The notes under the pieces are model-generated. The model saw nothing but the letters and a program-made list of their open reading frames with translations. It did no database searches and was not told the DNA's origin. Shown here in pieces: positions 39,741 through 51,742 of a stretch of 57,327 nt of DNA (position 1 is the stretch's first letter; each line of letters starts with the position of its first letter). The DNA is from Nemertoderma westbladi (Eukaryota > Xenacoelomorpha > Nemertodermatida > Nemertodermatidae): positions 1 through 57,327 of the forward strand of contig JAUCBJ010007456.1 of assembly GCA_032718475.1 (NCBI GenBank), given 5' to 3'. The position numbers and the translations under genes were made by a program.

Positions 39741-41468
39741 CCGCGTCTGGAGTGGTGTGTGACTATATTATTTTATATGTTTTTATTATTTTTATATTTA
39801 TGTATGTTTTATTACGTAATTTTATTATAATCGTTTTCTTTAATATTATTTAGTAGAATGTTATTTTAGCGATTATTTAGTAGATTAGTGCAATATATAC
39901 TCGTGTTTATTACTTAATTACTTATATTATATATTTAGTGCAACGGCGAGAAATAATACTTTTTCTCCTTCCTTACTGTCCGTATCATATTATAAATACG
40001 TACGTGACTACAGTAAGATGAAATATTCGTACTTATTAAAGTACAATAAAGCTCCTACTATACTCAAGTATTATTGGTAAGTAGAGTATTAGGAATGCAA
40101 AATTCAGATCCTCGTGTCTCGGCTAAACCAAGCTCTGGGTAGACCTTGGAAACGACTCGCCTCTTCTCACTGACATTGCTTCTTGCAATATTGCTCTCAT
40201 ACCGTATATTAAATAATACATATAGTAGCGTGATGTCCCTTTAACAGTAGCGTAAAACGCCAAATAAATCTGTTAAACCCTTTGACCATCTGTAATTCTA
40301 GTCGATTAAGATATCGCGGCACCCACCAATATACTTGAAAGACAAAATTCTAGAATCAGTGGTTAACGTCCCCAGACATGTTCTGGAATAAATCGGTGCC
40401 CATCTTAAATATTAAATAGTTAATATTTATAAAAATCTATTAAAACAAATGTTATAATAGAGTAAATGCATACAAATATACTCTAAGGAGTTTGTAAACC
40501 AAGAAAATCTATAAATCAAAATCTGTTAAAATTTAGATCCTTTAAAATTCTAGTCGATTAAGATATCGTAGCACTTACCGATACTCTTAAAAGGACAAAT
40601 TTCCTAGAATCAAGGATCCCAGTCCCCAGACATGTTCTGGAATAAAATTGTGTCTATTTTAATATTAAATAATAAAATTTACGGGAATAATTTTAAATTC
40701 ATATCCTCTCATGAATTTTATAAATTGTCATTTTATGCAATTTATGACATTCCCAAAATTCCATTAATTAATAGATCATGGGAGCGGAGATTCACCCTAT
40801 TAAGTATATTAGCGTAAGAGAATCTCCAATATATAGTAAATAGCCGATAAAATTCATAAAATCATGTATAAGGGGGAATATTGACAATTAAAGAATTACT
40901 ATTAAATAGCATCCCAGATCTGTATGCATGAGAATTACCCTAATTCTACCGCTAGCTTTCCATAATGTCACCATAGCAACAACCACGCTAGAATTAGAAG
41001 CGAGTTAAAAGAACAATAGAAAGCTTGCCCCATTGAATAGCATACGGAATAAATAGCGCACTGCTAGCATCCAGGGATACATAATAATAACGTGGCATTC
41101 TGGAAGGCACTTGACTAACGGACAAATGGCCCGAATGTGTACAATTTTTGACAGTTGTGTGGAATTTGTGCGTTTATAGGTGAATGTTACTACTAAAGTG
41201 TGTTTACAGTAGCGAGTCGCAATTGTGAAAGTAGCCCTACCTCTGCAGTAAGAACCTGAAGTAAATCTAAGCCCTTGGGACGGACAGTGGAGTGACTCGC
41301 GCTGGTTATTGTTGTCGTTGTGTAGCTACTACATTGGCGATAGGCACCGCGACAACAGTACATCGGCGCTGAGGATCTTGCGCTGTCCGGGGGCAGTGAG
41401 GGGTAGGCAGCGACGACCACTAGCCTAATTATAATTAATTATAATATTGATAAACTCATATAGCAGCT
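39741..41468. other. AT-rich non-coding stretch downstream of element Y
   Basis: An AATAAA signal occurs near 40048. A pair of direct repeats lies at 40268-40400 and 40521-40660, sharing attctagtcgattaagatatcg and ccagacatgttctggaataaa. Frames here are short and domain-free. Confidence 0.5.
40268..40660 (+). repeat. Direct repeat pair, period about 253 bp
   Basis: Both units have ctgttaaa, attctagtcgattaagatatcg and the near-palindrome ccagacatgttctgg. The tccccag core resembles the ctggggac motif at 3.8-4.9 kb. Confidence 0.65.
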
Positions 41469-41846
41469 ATGACTGAGTTGATAGAAGATGATCTTGGTAT
41501 CAGGGAGCGATATACCCTAACATTGCAAGCGTTTGTTGATAGCTTAATACGCGGCGACGCTAGTCCAACTACTACGGAGGACGATGGCTGTTATATCGAA
41601 CCGCCAATGTCCAAGGAACAACTCACGCGTGAATTGGACTATAGAAAATTCACCACTCGCTACACGCATCGTAATGGTACGTATATGGACTTCTTAACTA
41701 CTGGCCATCCTATCGATTTACACGATACGGACGATGTAGACACCGAAAGGGAAATGGATCTATTTAAATATCATACCCAGCGGAGTCGGAACGATAAACC
41801 GAGAATCGAACACGAAAATTATATTCTAAACCGACTCGAAAGATAG
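41469..41846 (+). CDS. Unrecognised 125-residue acidic protein, possible element X N-terminus
   Basis: Complete from ATG to stop, charged and helical-looking (LTLQAFVDSLIRGD; ELDYRKFTTRYTHRNGTYMDFL), with no signal peptide or known domain. It lies upstream of element X gene copy 2 in the same orientation, where the N-terminal part or first exon of that protein would be expected. That link is positional only. It is absent from element X copy 1, whose 5' end is replaced by foldback DNA. Confidence 0.4.
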   Translation: MTELIEDDLGIRERYTLTLQAFVDSLIRGDASPTTTEDDGCYIEPPMSKEQLTRELDYRKFTTRYTHRNGTYMDFLTTGHPIDLHDTDDVDTEREMDLFKYHTQRSRNDKPRIEHENYILNRLER

Positions 41847-42102
41847 AATGTGGAAGAAGGTTTATAAAGACAAGTAGAGGAGAACCCACTAGAGAAAAAC
41901 CATACGTTAATGTCCAGGGTCCATAATGTGAATAGTTTTCCCCGGGGCGCGGGTGCTCGCTTGGCGGTCTCCTTCGAGAGGCTGTAATTTCCTCTTACTT
42001 CATCCTCTTCCTGCAATTATTGTGATCAGTGTCACAATCAAAAGAGTAAGAATGAGTAATGACGTAACGGGAAAACATGTCCATCGTGGTATCTTATAGA
42101 TA
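41847..42102. other. Short non-coding spacer
   Basis: Nothing recognised. Confidence 0.4.
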
Positions 42103-42372
42103 CTACCACATATCCTCCCTCCTCCTTACTACTATTCTCCCTCTATACATCGCTATCGAAGATACAATATGTTGATGGAAAAACCCTCTTCGTCCCATCT
42201 TCTCTTCCCAACGCGCTCGGAGCTTTAGGAGACGATTGATCAATCCTAGTGGTATCGTGGTATGGATCGTACCGCCTCCTAATAAACCTCCCCGTCCCTT
42301 ACTATTGATCTGGATGCTTATATTGGTGTCTGCACCTCCTGTCCCTGTACCATTGTATTGATATTCATAGTA
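42103..42372 (-). other. Unrecognised ATG-less open frame
   Basis: The minus strand is open for 89 codons. It reads protein-like: SIQINSKGRGGLLGGG, HTTIPLGLINRLLKLRARWEEK and MGRRGFFHQHIV. Further upstream on the same strand (42524-42660) a second open piece has VDSRGRPMSYSEIF and GFNIRRPSPNEF. Both may be scraps of one unknown protein inserted into, or belonging to, element X copy 2. I do not recognise either. Confidence 0.3.
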
Positions 42373-42678
42373 TCAAATACTACTTCTCTTGCTTTTGATT
42401 AGATAATCAACCACCCCTAATTTCCTCAAGTCCACGACCGTGATACAAGGACTAAAAGGACACGTGGATAGTCTGTGAACAACCGGTACCATTATGTGTC
42501 ATAAATCTGGTTGTTCACCTCCCTTAATGATTGGGGATAAATTCATTTGGAGATGGTCTTCGAATGTTGAATCCTCCTACTGAGATCGTATTTATGAATA
42601 TTTCGGAATACGACATAGGCCTTCCCCTGCTATCTACCATCACTTGACTGGAAGACATATTAGGAATACAACAGGAAC

Positions 42679-44454
42679 ATGGAGAATATCCCATATTCTT
42701 TCGTAGATACCCAGCTGATTGCTCCCTGGGCAGAAGGCCGAGGTTTCTTCCGAACTTTGTATGCCAATACACCCAGTGGCATCAATAAAGTACAACGAAC
42801 CTCCATCGGACATCTTGCCTTCCAAGAATACGGATGGAATTTCAAAGTCAGAAACCCTATCAACTATCAACATGTATATGGAGATCATTATTCTCGATTA
42901 TACTTCGACGGACCATTGACTGCACCTGGCGTTGTGTATAGCTTCATGAGTGTTCCACTTCGTCCCTGATTAGCTATATACACTATCTTCGAGAACGCCG
43001 CACTTGCCGGTTGGCTAGCCGATGTGTGCAGTCGTACTATACGCGCCCATCCCTTAATACTTGGAACCAAACTCGCCAAGCTAGATGAACACAATAAATT
43101 CATCCGCTTCGAATGCTTTAGGCGCTTTCTGACTCCGTTCCGTAACGTTGATAGTCAGTTCAAGGACCGCGCTCTGACCAAGCTCAGCCTAACAGACTCA
43201 GCTGCTGAGAAGTCAGACAGCGCTGGATTCGCCATTTTCAAGGACGTTTGTATACAGAACTTACATTCCTCTGTTATACAAAGACCTCGAATCCCCACGG
43301 GTTATTCTATCGTGGAAGTTCAGACACTGGGTTCGCTTGAGGAGACAGCCACACCTACCTCAGCTATGCAATTTGAAGACGAACCAATATGCTTAGAATC
43401 CGAGGAGATTCAGCCCACAGCGCCCCGGAGCAGTGACAACGACTACGTCCTGGAATGGTATCAAGGTCCACAATGTCTCACCGCGTACGATTATCGGCAT
43501 GCTAATTATGTCTCTAGGAAACGTTGCCGATTGTGCGCATCTCGAGACCATTTCACCCCGGTGGACTCCAAAGTACCCTGCTCCTACTTCCATGAACAGC
43601 CTACGATGGAGATCTATTGTGCGTATTGTAGACTCAATAACTTGCACATTTTCGCAGTCTGCCCCCAATTTATGACTCAATGCCATCATTGTCAGTTTAA
43701 AGGACATGCAAGTTTTGATTGCCCTTTCAACTGTGATCTGGAAAGCGTAGATGAAATGATTACCCTACGCTACATCCGAGCCTGGGAAGCGAACGTGGAT
43801 TTACATTGTGAGTCACATCATCGCTATTATCCTGGACGTGCCTACGAAGGAGTTTATGCGTTACACCCGTATCTATTCGCGTCCGTTGAACAAAAATCTC
43901 GCACACCGAGTTACGAACTAATGAAGCGTGTTGGCGAGAATATTTCGACCAAATTTGTTCGTAAATATCTCAGGAACATTAATCCCAATGATCTTAATTC
44001 CTGTAGCTTGATCAACTTCATCCGTCAAGATCCGGAATATGGTGACTTGTTCGTCGGCTCGCATCCAGAACTACAGGAAGTTCATAGACGAACCTATGAA
44101 TATAGAGCCCGAGAACGCGAGTTAGAAAGAACCATCAAACCGAGGAAATTTCTCACTACTCACGGTCCACCTACCACTCTCGTGCAGACGACTCGTCAGG
44201 GACCAGTAAGAGCTGCTGTCCTGAAACGCGCTCTGAAGGTTGTTCGACCTCGCTCCACTGAGGTTGATATCGATCAACCGGGTACCTCAACCGGCGGATA
44301 CACCGACCGTAACCCTAAACCTTCCGATGCAATTGTATTGCACCCTTCACCCAGGAGTTATAGCCCTCCTAGTAAAGTGGCTCGCCCCAAAGAGAAAAAG
44401 ACTCTTGCTAGCCTCAAAAAACTGCGTAAACGCCGTTCGCGTAAGAAGGACTAA
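42679..44454 (+). pseudogene. Element X gene, copy 2
   Basis: Same protein as copy 1, lacking the part before FVDTQLIAPW. The frame is continuous for 591 codons except for TGA at 42967-42969, within VPLRP. Copy 1 reads Ser there, so it is a single nonsense change. The knuckles are intact: CRLCASRDHF..., CAYCRLNNLHIFAVC and CHHCQFKGHASFDC. The C-terminus ends in RSRKKD. Copies 1 and 2 keep nearly the same protein, with substitutions such as DEYNK/DEHNK and NTNPNNL/NINPNDL. Copy 2 also shows that the copy 1 frameshift at about 27260 is a deletion. Upstream sequence is unrelated to copy 1. Confidence 0.7.
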
Positions 44455-44533
44455 CTGTTTAGAGTATTTTTATATTTTAGAAACTGTGATTTTTTATATT
44501 TTATAGAATTAAATCCCATTTTCTGGGAGCGGT

Positions 44534-45668
44534 GTAAAAGCTTTTGCGGATATAACAAGTCATTTTTCTCCGCAATGTACCGTGTAGGTGTTTTAGCGGA
44601 CTTAACAAGCCATTTTCTCCACAATGTACCGTGTAGGTGTTTTACCGGACATAACAAGCCATTTTCTCCGCAATGTACCGTGTAGGTGCTTTAGCGGACA
44701 TAATAAGCCATTTTCTGCCGCAATGCGCCTAATACTCTAAAAGACTGGAACTCAGATGACGAAATCTGTCAGCTGATTTACTGTAAACGTGGAACCTCTC
44801 TTTGTTCAGCTCGCTCAGCCAATCAGAGCGATTTTCATTTTATCTTGCACAAGATGGCGAAATCTGTCAGCTGATTTACTGTAAACGTGGAACCTCTCTT
44901 TGTTCAGATCGCTCAGCCAATCAGAGCGATTTTCATTTTATCTTGCACAGAGTCCTACGGAAAACCGCGCAATGCATTACGGTTTTTGTTTACCTTTTCT
45001 GAGCCTCAGAACATCGGCTTAGAAATTCTTCTGTGCTTCTGTAGAAGTTTCAGACTTTGGCCAACATTAGACGGCTTTGATTATAAGAACGTAAATCTAT
45101 TATCATTCCAAACAAACTGCACTCAACTCAACTGCGGTACTGGCAAACCAAACATACCAAACTGCATTATTTTACTTCTGTTTACTGTCTGTTATTAATT
45201 GTTATATGTTGATGGATATGTTGTTATATTTGGAGAATACCGATAAATAATCATAAAACCCCCAACCTTCTTGATTACTGAAGGTAAGAGGGACCGGTTA
45301 CCTGTAGCAATCGCGACTTACATTATAGTGGTTTTAGTGTGAATTAAATGCTATTTCATAATCCCTACATGTGTCAGTTGCTATCCTCCTTATATATGAT
45401 TAAATTCAGTGACGGTCGGCAGATCAGTGTGCAGCAGTGTGAAGTCGTATGCAGTATTGTGACAGATAATAAAGCATCTCCTAAAGAATGCGCTATTTAC
45501 GAAAATCAGTAGCCATCTCGTTGTGTTTAGTATAAGTAATAACTCTGTTTTTATACTTAAAGCGCCACGTCCTAAAGGAACTGTTAATATTTCCCCGAAA
45601 GTGAATAATATTGTCAGAGATTATATAGTAACGATCAATCGAATAATACCGTAGGTCTGCACCGCAAT
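44534..45668 (+). repeat. Element X copy 2 right TIR with four subterminal units
   Basis: Directly similar to 29180-30220, including the four units of about 50 bp at 44534-44731. It also has an extra local duplication of ctgtcagctgatttactgt and catttta blocks at about 44765-44945. It is cut short near 45668, where the inverse TIR of copy 3 starts. Confidence 0.85.
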
Positions 45669-46950
45669 TGTACGCGCTTTTGAAGACCTTTAGCAGTTTA
45701 ACCTGCCAAAATTTATATGTCTTTTGGTTTATAAATCGACTCTAGAAGATGACAATATTTAATACCAATAAACACAACATTAGCAGAAGCCAGCCTAGTG
45801 CGCGTCCATTCACCCGCTGGATAATCCCGGGAGACTGGATTCTGTCGGCTTAGATTATTATTGCAGTGAAGCTTACGGTATTGTATTATTCGATTGATCG
45901 TTAATAATTAATTTCTGACTAATATTATTCACTTTCGGGAAATATTAACAGTTCCTTTAGGACGTGGCGCTCTATCTAAGTAAACAGAGATATGACTTAT
46001 ACTAATCACAACGGTAAGTCGGTAAGGCTTATGATTCACGTATGAGGCGCATTCTTTAGGAAATGCTTAGTTATCAGCCACAATCATGCACACTACCGGT
46101 AACACACAATACTGCTCACTAACTTGCCGACCGTCAATGAATTTTATCATATATAAAGAAAATAGCAACGGACCAATGTAGTGCTTATCAAATAGCATTA
46201 AATTCAATACACACCACAATAATATAAGTCGCAATCGCTATATATAACCCGTCTTTCTAACCTGTAGTGTATCAAGAAAATTGGGAAATTTGGGTTCTTT
46301 ATAAATGTTCTCCAGATAATATTCAATCAACTGATATAAAATATGACAACAGTAAAAACATTAAGACGGTAGGTTAAGATATAATATGAACAGATATGTA
46401 CAGTGATATGTTAAGAATTGTGCCGCCGATTTGATTTGATAACAGTCATACGCTCTATAATCTTAAGCCTACTAATGTTTCTTTTTAGAGCCGTTGTTTC
46501 TGGCTTAGACAGCAATAACAACAAAGTATCAGTAAAAAACTGTAAGACTGAACAATCCCAGTATGATCGGCTCAAAGCTCCACATCGACAGAGAGAATCG
46601 CTCTGATTGGCTGAGGCCAAACAAAGAACCATGCGTCCAATGGCTGTTTCCATTTAAGCAACCAGCTGTTAGATGTCGTAATCTGAATCATCACGGCTAA
46701 GCTGCGTAAAGTATTTGCCGTATTGTGGGTTTTTTGCCTTACCATGTCCGCTAAAACACGTATATAGAAGAATGACTGTTATGTCCGTTAAAAACACCTG
46801 TAACGGTACCTTGCGGGCAAGGGGAATATATATACAGTTAGAGAACCCTTTTAGAGTATTCCAGCGCCTAGGGGGAAACTGGATTGCGAAGCAAAGGGGC
46901 CAGTTATATCCCACAGAAGCTTTTACACCGCTCCCAGAAAATGGGATTTG
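45669..46950 (-). repeat. Element X copy 3 left TIR
   Basis: Begins cgcgcttttgaagacctttagcag, as at 13167, and runs inward to aaagcttttacaccgctccc. It directly abuts copy 2, giving a tail-to-tail inverted pair. The subterminal units (46735-46830) are more decayed than in copies 1 and 2. Confidence 0.8.
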
Positions 46951-47005
46951 AGTCTATTAATATACAAAAATCACGGTTTCTAATATACGTAAATACTCTA
47001 AACAG

Positions 47006-47378
47006 TTAGTCTTTCTTGCGCGGACGGCGTTTACGCAGTTTTTTAAAGCTAGCAAGAGTCCTTTTCTCTTTGGGGCGAGCCACTTTACAAGGAGGGCTAT
47101 AACTCCTGGGTGAAGGGTGCAATATGATTGCATCAGAGGGTGTAGGATTATGGTCGGTGTATCCGCCAGTCGAAGTACCGGGTTGATTGACGTCAACGTC
47201 AGGTGAGAGGGGTCTAACGGCTTTGAGAGCTCGTTTCAAGACAGCCGCTCTTACGGGTCCTTTACGAGTGGTCTGAACGAGGGCCGTGGGTGGACCATAG
47301 GCAGTTAGAAACTTCCGGGGTTTAATGGTCCTTTCCAACTCGCGTTTGCGGGCTCGGTATTCGTAAGGCCGTCGATAT
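47006..47378 (-). pseudogene. Element X gene copy 3, C-terminal piece
   Basis: Encodes the basic tail of the exonuclease-like/knuckle protein (ERTIKPRKFLTAYGPP; GTSTGGYTDHNP; SPPCKVARPKEKR). It is severed by the LTR of retrotransposon copy 2 at 47379. The rest of the gene would lie beyond the window, on the far side of that insertion. Confidence 0.8.
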
Positions 47379-47918
47379 TGTTAGCTTATTCAATCCCGCC
47401 AACACCCCATAAAGTTGTAAGCCGATAAGCAATATTGGGAGCCACGAGATTGGGCAATTAACCAACTCGTGCCATCCCAATAAGAGTGGGAAGGAAGCAC
47501 ACAATAGAGGGTCAGGGGCCAAACCCCTAACCCAAGGAGAACAGGTGGAGTGAAGGGGAATACTCCACGGGGCGCCAACAAGGGTATCAACCAATCAGAG
47601 GGGGGAATGGCATCGATTGAGTAGCAGTAAGGCCAACCGTGCAGTATAGCCACTTGGCAGTAATATTACCTATTCAGTTATCTCAGTGCAGGAGTGCTAG
47701 CGTAGGGTACAGCCAATTAGTTTAGTTAGGGGATCACGGGACTTTAGTTACCGTATCCCGCCTTGTACACATTTACAATATATCCATATCTTATAACCTC
47801 CTATTATACACCGAACTTCAGAACTCAGTCACTTTATTTCATCCTTATACACGGCGGGGACGCGTGGACTAAATTACCACAACCGGATAAATCGGGATCC
47901 CCCTTGGATCCCGTCACA
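47379..47918 (+). repeat. 5' LTR of copy 2
   Basis: 540 bp, TG...CA. It is clearly more diverged from the copy 1 LTRs than those are from each other, for example at 47640-47680 and 47770-47805, so copy 2 is a separate, older or distinct insertion. Confidence 0.95.
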
Positions 47919-48023
47919 GTAACTAAATCGGTGCTGCTTCCCCAGCTAAACTCAGTAACTAAACCCAGCTGCCGCCCTAGACAAACTCTATAAACACTAG
48001 CCACCGAAATCTGCAGAAGAGAG

Positions 48024-50609
48024 ATGAGCGATTCGGGCGAGACACCACCGCGGACCCCGGACGAAGACCTAACGATCCGCGAGGCCGCGACCAAACGATA
48101 CAGGCCCACGACGCCGGAGCCATCGATAGTGGGCGGACCGGAAGTCGAGGATGAGGGGGGCCTGGAGCTCGAAGCCGAGCCAAGAGAAAGGGAGAGCGAG
48201 AAGGAGGGAGAAAGAGCGGAGTCGACACGGGAAGGAGAACGGCGCGCCGATGTCGCCGGCCAGCTACCGGCCGAGGGCGACGAGCGGCCCACCGAAACGG
48301 CGACGATGGGGCCGACGGTGCGACGCCGGACGCGAAGAGACGGAACAAAGATCGGTACCGATGTCGCCGGCCAGCTACAGGCCGAGGGCGACGGACGGCC
48401 CACCGGAACGGCGACGGTGGAGCCGCCGGTACGACGTCGAACCCGGAGGGAGAGGGGAGAAGTCGGCGACGAGGACGTCAGGGTTTCTGAGCGACTCCGA
48501 CGCGCTTACATCGCAACCCGGAGGATACTAAACGATGCCAAGAAGAAAGGGGCGAAGGTGGACGAGGTGAGACTGAGGAAGCGACTAGGTGAGTCGGATA
48601 AACACTTTAGTTATCTAATACACTTTGAGCAGAGAGAGCTAGCCGAAACGAGGGCACATGAGATTGCCGTGGAACTATTGGAACTGTGGGAGCGTGGGGG
48701 TATGGAACCTAGTGTAGGGCCAGTGTACATAGGGCCATACTCGGTCGATGCCCGGGGAATAAAACCGGTGGGTTGGAGGGGACTCGAAGGGGGCGAATCC
48801 GAGGTTAACTCCGAGGATTCGGCCTCGTCGGTCGGAGAAAGTTCCGGGAAGCGGGGGAGAGCCAGTGGGTCGGGAAGGCGGAGGGAATCCGTTACAACCG
48901 ATAAGTCTGCTACATCCTCCGTAAAAGAAAGACGGGTGAGAGAGATAGAGGCCAGACACCGTCTCAATCTAGCGGTGGAAGCTAATAGAGAAGTAGGTAG
49001 ACGGCTAGAGGAGGGGAGAGTGATGCTAGAGAGGGAAGCGGTGTCGATTAAAGAGTTAAGGGAAAGGGGCGAAAGGGCCGCGAGGAACCTTAGGGAGTAT
49101 GACGAGATGGAGTTGAGGGAAGAGAGGGAACGCGAGGCGGAACGCGAGAAACGCGAGGCGGAACGCAGGGAGCGTGAGGCGAGAAAGGAAAGTGAACGCA
49201 GGGAGCGTGAGGCGAGAGAGGAAAGTGAACGCAGGGAGCGTGAGGCGAGAGAGGAAAGTGAACGCAAAGAGCGTAAGGCGAGAAGAAGAGAGGGGATTGT
49301 GAGAGAGATGGAATTGGTCGAGCAGAGAGAACGGGAGTCTAGCGAGAAAGTAACAAGAGAGGAGAGTGGCCGAATAGAGTTAGAGAAACGGCGAGAGAAA
49401 CTCCTAGAGTATACAGCTGTACACGCGCGCGATTTGGAACGGGCGCGGGCAGGAGTGTCTGAAAGCGGGGCCGGCTCGAGTATTTTTGAGGAGCCGAGGG
49501 CCGTAGATACATTTATTAATGCCCCACTGACAGGGACCGCACGACAGACCCAAAACTGGTGTGACCGTACGGGCGGGGGGGGTAATAATAATGATGGTAC
49601 AGTAGGCGTTGTTAATATTGATAATACCGTATGGGACAACACTAATCAAACCTTTATTGCAGGAAATACTTTACCTAGTGGTAGTAATTTAAATTTAAAT
49701 CAGAACAATCCTAGTGTTAATGTAGGAGATAATTCTAATATTGATGTAGTTACGCAAAATAATTCAAATAATCAAAATAATAATCCAAATTCGAACCTAC
49801 AAAATAATTTAAATAACGCGATCACGCAAAATAATTCGAATAATTTAAATAATGACCTAAATCCGAATTTACAAAATAATTCGGATAACGTGGCCGCCCA
49901 GAGTAATACAAACGATTTTGTTTTGGGCGAGCAAATTAATTCCGTTTCCAATATGGGTGTTATTAGTGTAGACACGTCGGGCCTACGTAACCAGGGATCA
50001 GAGGGCCTGGTAGGCCACGTAGTTAGTAGACAGGGAGCAGAGGGCCTGGTAGGCCACGTAGTTAGTAGACAGGGGGCAGAGGGCCTGGTAGGCCGCGTAG
50101 TTGGTAGGCAGGAAGTAGAGGGCCTGGAAGGCCACGCAATAGCAGAGGGAGAGGCGGAGATGAATAGACCCGACTGCGGTAGGGTTGATGTGTCGACTAG
50201 AGAGACATATAGTAGTGGGGCGAGAGGTAGCGTAGTTAGATGTAGCGAGTGGGGGGGGGCTACGAGCACCCCACAACAGAAAGTTAGCGGCGAGAGGGGG
50301 GGGGGGCAGAGAGTGTCCCACAGCCGTCAGCGGACAATGCGAGGGCCGAACAAGGTAAACCGCAACAACCGGCGACGGAAAGTAATAGGGGGATTGCGAG
50401 TATCCCCAGCGACGTGCGATCGAGCAGAGAAAGACAGGTTGACGTCGCGGGAGGGCAGACGGAGCGTCGAGCCCGATCAGAGGAGGAAAGAAGAACAGTG
50501 GGGTTTAACCGGGAGGTCGACGAGAGATCTCGTGAGCGGGAATATTCCACTGATAGGAGAAGAGAGGAAGAGAGTAGTAGAAGTATCGCCGCAAACGATA
50601 GAAGAGTGA
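48024..50609 (+). CDS. Copy 2 gag N-terminal region
   Basis: 861 residues, colinear with 14820-17144: acidic start, two AEGD.RPT blocks, Glu/Arg coiled coil, Asn-rich stretch and four EGLVGH-type units (copy 1 has three). The frame reads correctly through the first G run (50251-50259), past the point where copy 1 breaks. It then leaves the ancestral frame at the second G run (50297-50306, 10 G against 11 in copy 1). The last about 100 residues, to the stop at 50609, are therefore out of frame. Confidence 0.8.
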   Translation: MSDSGETPPRTPDEDLTIREAATKRYRPTTPEPSIVGGPEVEDEGGLELEAEPRERESEKEGERAESTREGERRADVAGQLPAEGDERPTETATMGPTVRRRTRRDGTKIGTDVAGQLQAEGDGRPTGTATVEPPVRRRTRRERGEVGDEDVRVSERLRRAYIATRRILNDAKKKGAKVDEVRLRKRLGESDKHFSYLIHFEQRELAETRAHEIAVELLELWERGGMEPSVGPVYIGPYSVDARGIKPVGWRGLEGGESEVNSEDSASSVGESSGKRGRASGSGRRRESVTTDKSATSSVKERRVREIEARHRLNLAVEANREVGRRLEEGRVMLEREAVSIKELRERGERAARNLREYDEMELREEREREAEREKREAERREREARKESERREREAREESERREREAREESERKERKARRREGIVREMELVEQRERESSEKVTREESGRIELEKRREKLLEYTAVHARDLERARAGVSESGAGSSIFEEPRAVDTFINAPLTGTARQTQNWCDRTGGGGNNNDGTVGVVNIDNTVWDNTNQTFIAGNTLPSGSNLNLNQNNPSVNVGDNSNIDVVTQNNSNNQNNNPNSNLQNNLNNAITQNNSNNLNNDLNPNLQNNSDNVAAQSNTNDFVLGEQINSVSNMGVISVDTSGLRNQGSEGLVGHVVSRQGAEGLVGHVVSRQGAEGLVGRVVGRQEVEGLEGHAIAEGEAEMNRPDCGRVDVSTRETYSSGARGSVVRCSEWGGATSTPQQKVSGERGGGQRVSHSRQRTMRGPNKVNRNNRRRKVIGGLRVSPATCDRAEKDRLTSREGRRSVEPDQRRKEEQWGLTGRSTRDLVSGNIPLIGEERKRVVEVSPQTIEE

Positions 50610-51742
50610 GGACGGACAGCGAGCCGTCGGTAGTCGAGATGAGAACGGAGAGTCAGTGGGGTCGGACTCCGGGAGATTGCCGTCGCCCCGGAGGGATGCG
50701 ATCCGGTGAGACGCATTACACGTCGAGAGAGGGGTACGCGATGTACCGGTACGAAGATGAAAACAGTGGAGAGGGGGGTCGAAGAGAAACTTTCCGACGG
50801 AACATACCTACCGATCGAGAATACGGTAGCCGCGGGGAGGATTATTCGAGAAGAATAAACTTCGATCCCGAGCAACATATGCAGACTGTAGGGCATACTG
50901 TAGGTCTTACTGCACATACCGTAGGCCATACTGAGAGAGGCAATGTAGGCGATAGGATAGCGCGGACAACGGGATTAAACCCGGAAGTCGCGGAATACAT
51001 ACCGGCGAGTAGGCCAGAAGCTGATAGGCCTATAGCGGTACCGGCACAGCAGTATGACTACAGCATGCAGGGACATAACATATACCCAGGGGAGGGGGGA
51101 ATTATTGCGGATAGGTGTATGGGCCCCAACATATTAACATCAACCCCAGTACCAAACATACCGGTGGGGGGGGGACAGGGTGACATTCCCCCATCACAAT
51201 ATCAACAATATACCCCAACAGGAACAAGAACAACGAGACCCCTAGATGAAAACAGGTCGTGTGATACAGACATATGGAGGGGGCCGCTACCCCCGATGAC
51301 ATATCCGAGTCAGAGAAGATCAAGAAATAGGACGGACGAACCGCACCAGACAGGGGAAACTATACAGCACCCGTCGAATCCATTGGAAGCGCAGGCAATG
51401 GGGATGGCCACGTTGATCGATGCGTTGAAGACAAGGATCGAACTACCACCCGTGGAACCATTCAAATTCGATGGGAGCAGGCCGGAAGAATACTTACAGT
51501 TTCGGCGAATGTATAGTAACGAAATACTAACAAAAAACTTGACGCAGGCGGAGTGCCTAAAGTATCTACAAGTGTACACGGGAGGCCCAGCATACGACAT
51601 CGTGAGGCAATATCAGGGAATAGAGGGCGGTTTCACGACAGCATGGCGGGCACTGGATAGGGAATACGGGCACCCGGCCAAGATCATCAGGCAAACGCTG
51701 AGAGGCATAACATCGGGTGGCCTACAGGATAATCCCGTTTAA
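50414..51742 (+). CDS. Copy 2 gag middle region and start of the gag core
   Basis: 442 residues in the ancestral frame, equivalent to 17290-18600 of copy 1 but unbroken across the G runs that disrupt copy 1. It includes FNREVDERSREREYS, FDPEQHMQTVGHTVG and the DUF1759-like start PFKFDGSRPEEYLQF. It ends where a 1-bp deletion creates TAA (51740-51742) after GGLQDNPV; copy 1 reads on as SIKTFANKVE. Confidence 0.8.
   Translation: MRSSRERQVDVAGGQTERRARSEEERRTVGFNREVDERSREREYSTDRRREEESSRSIAANDRRVRTDSEPSVVEMRTESQWGRTPGDCRRPGGMRSGETHYTSREGYAMYRYEDENSGEGGRRETFRRNIPTDREYGSRGEDYSRRINFDPEQHMQTVGHTVGLTAHTVGHTERGNVGDRIARTTGLNPEVAEYIPASRPEADRPIAVPAQQYDYSMQGHNIYPGEGGIIADRCMGPNILTSTPVPNIPVGGGQGDIPPSQYQQYTPTGTRTTRPLDENRSCDTDIWRGPLPPMTYPSQRRSRNRTDEPHQTGETIQHPSNPLEAQAMGMATLIDALKTRIELPPVEPFKFDGSRPEEYLQFRRMYSNEILTKNLTQAECLKYLQVYTGGPAYDIVRQYQGIEGGFTTAWRALDREYGHPAKIIRQTLRGITSGGLQDNPV

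Noticed and set aside
30408-41468. LTRs for element Y
   Set aside because: No repeated sequence with TG...CA ends was found on both sides by eye; a self-alignment would decide.
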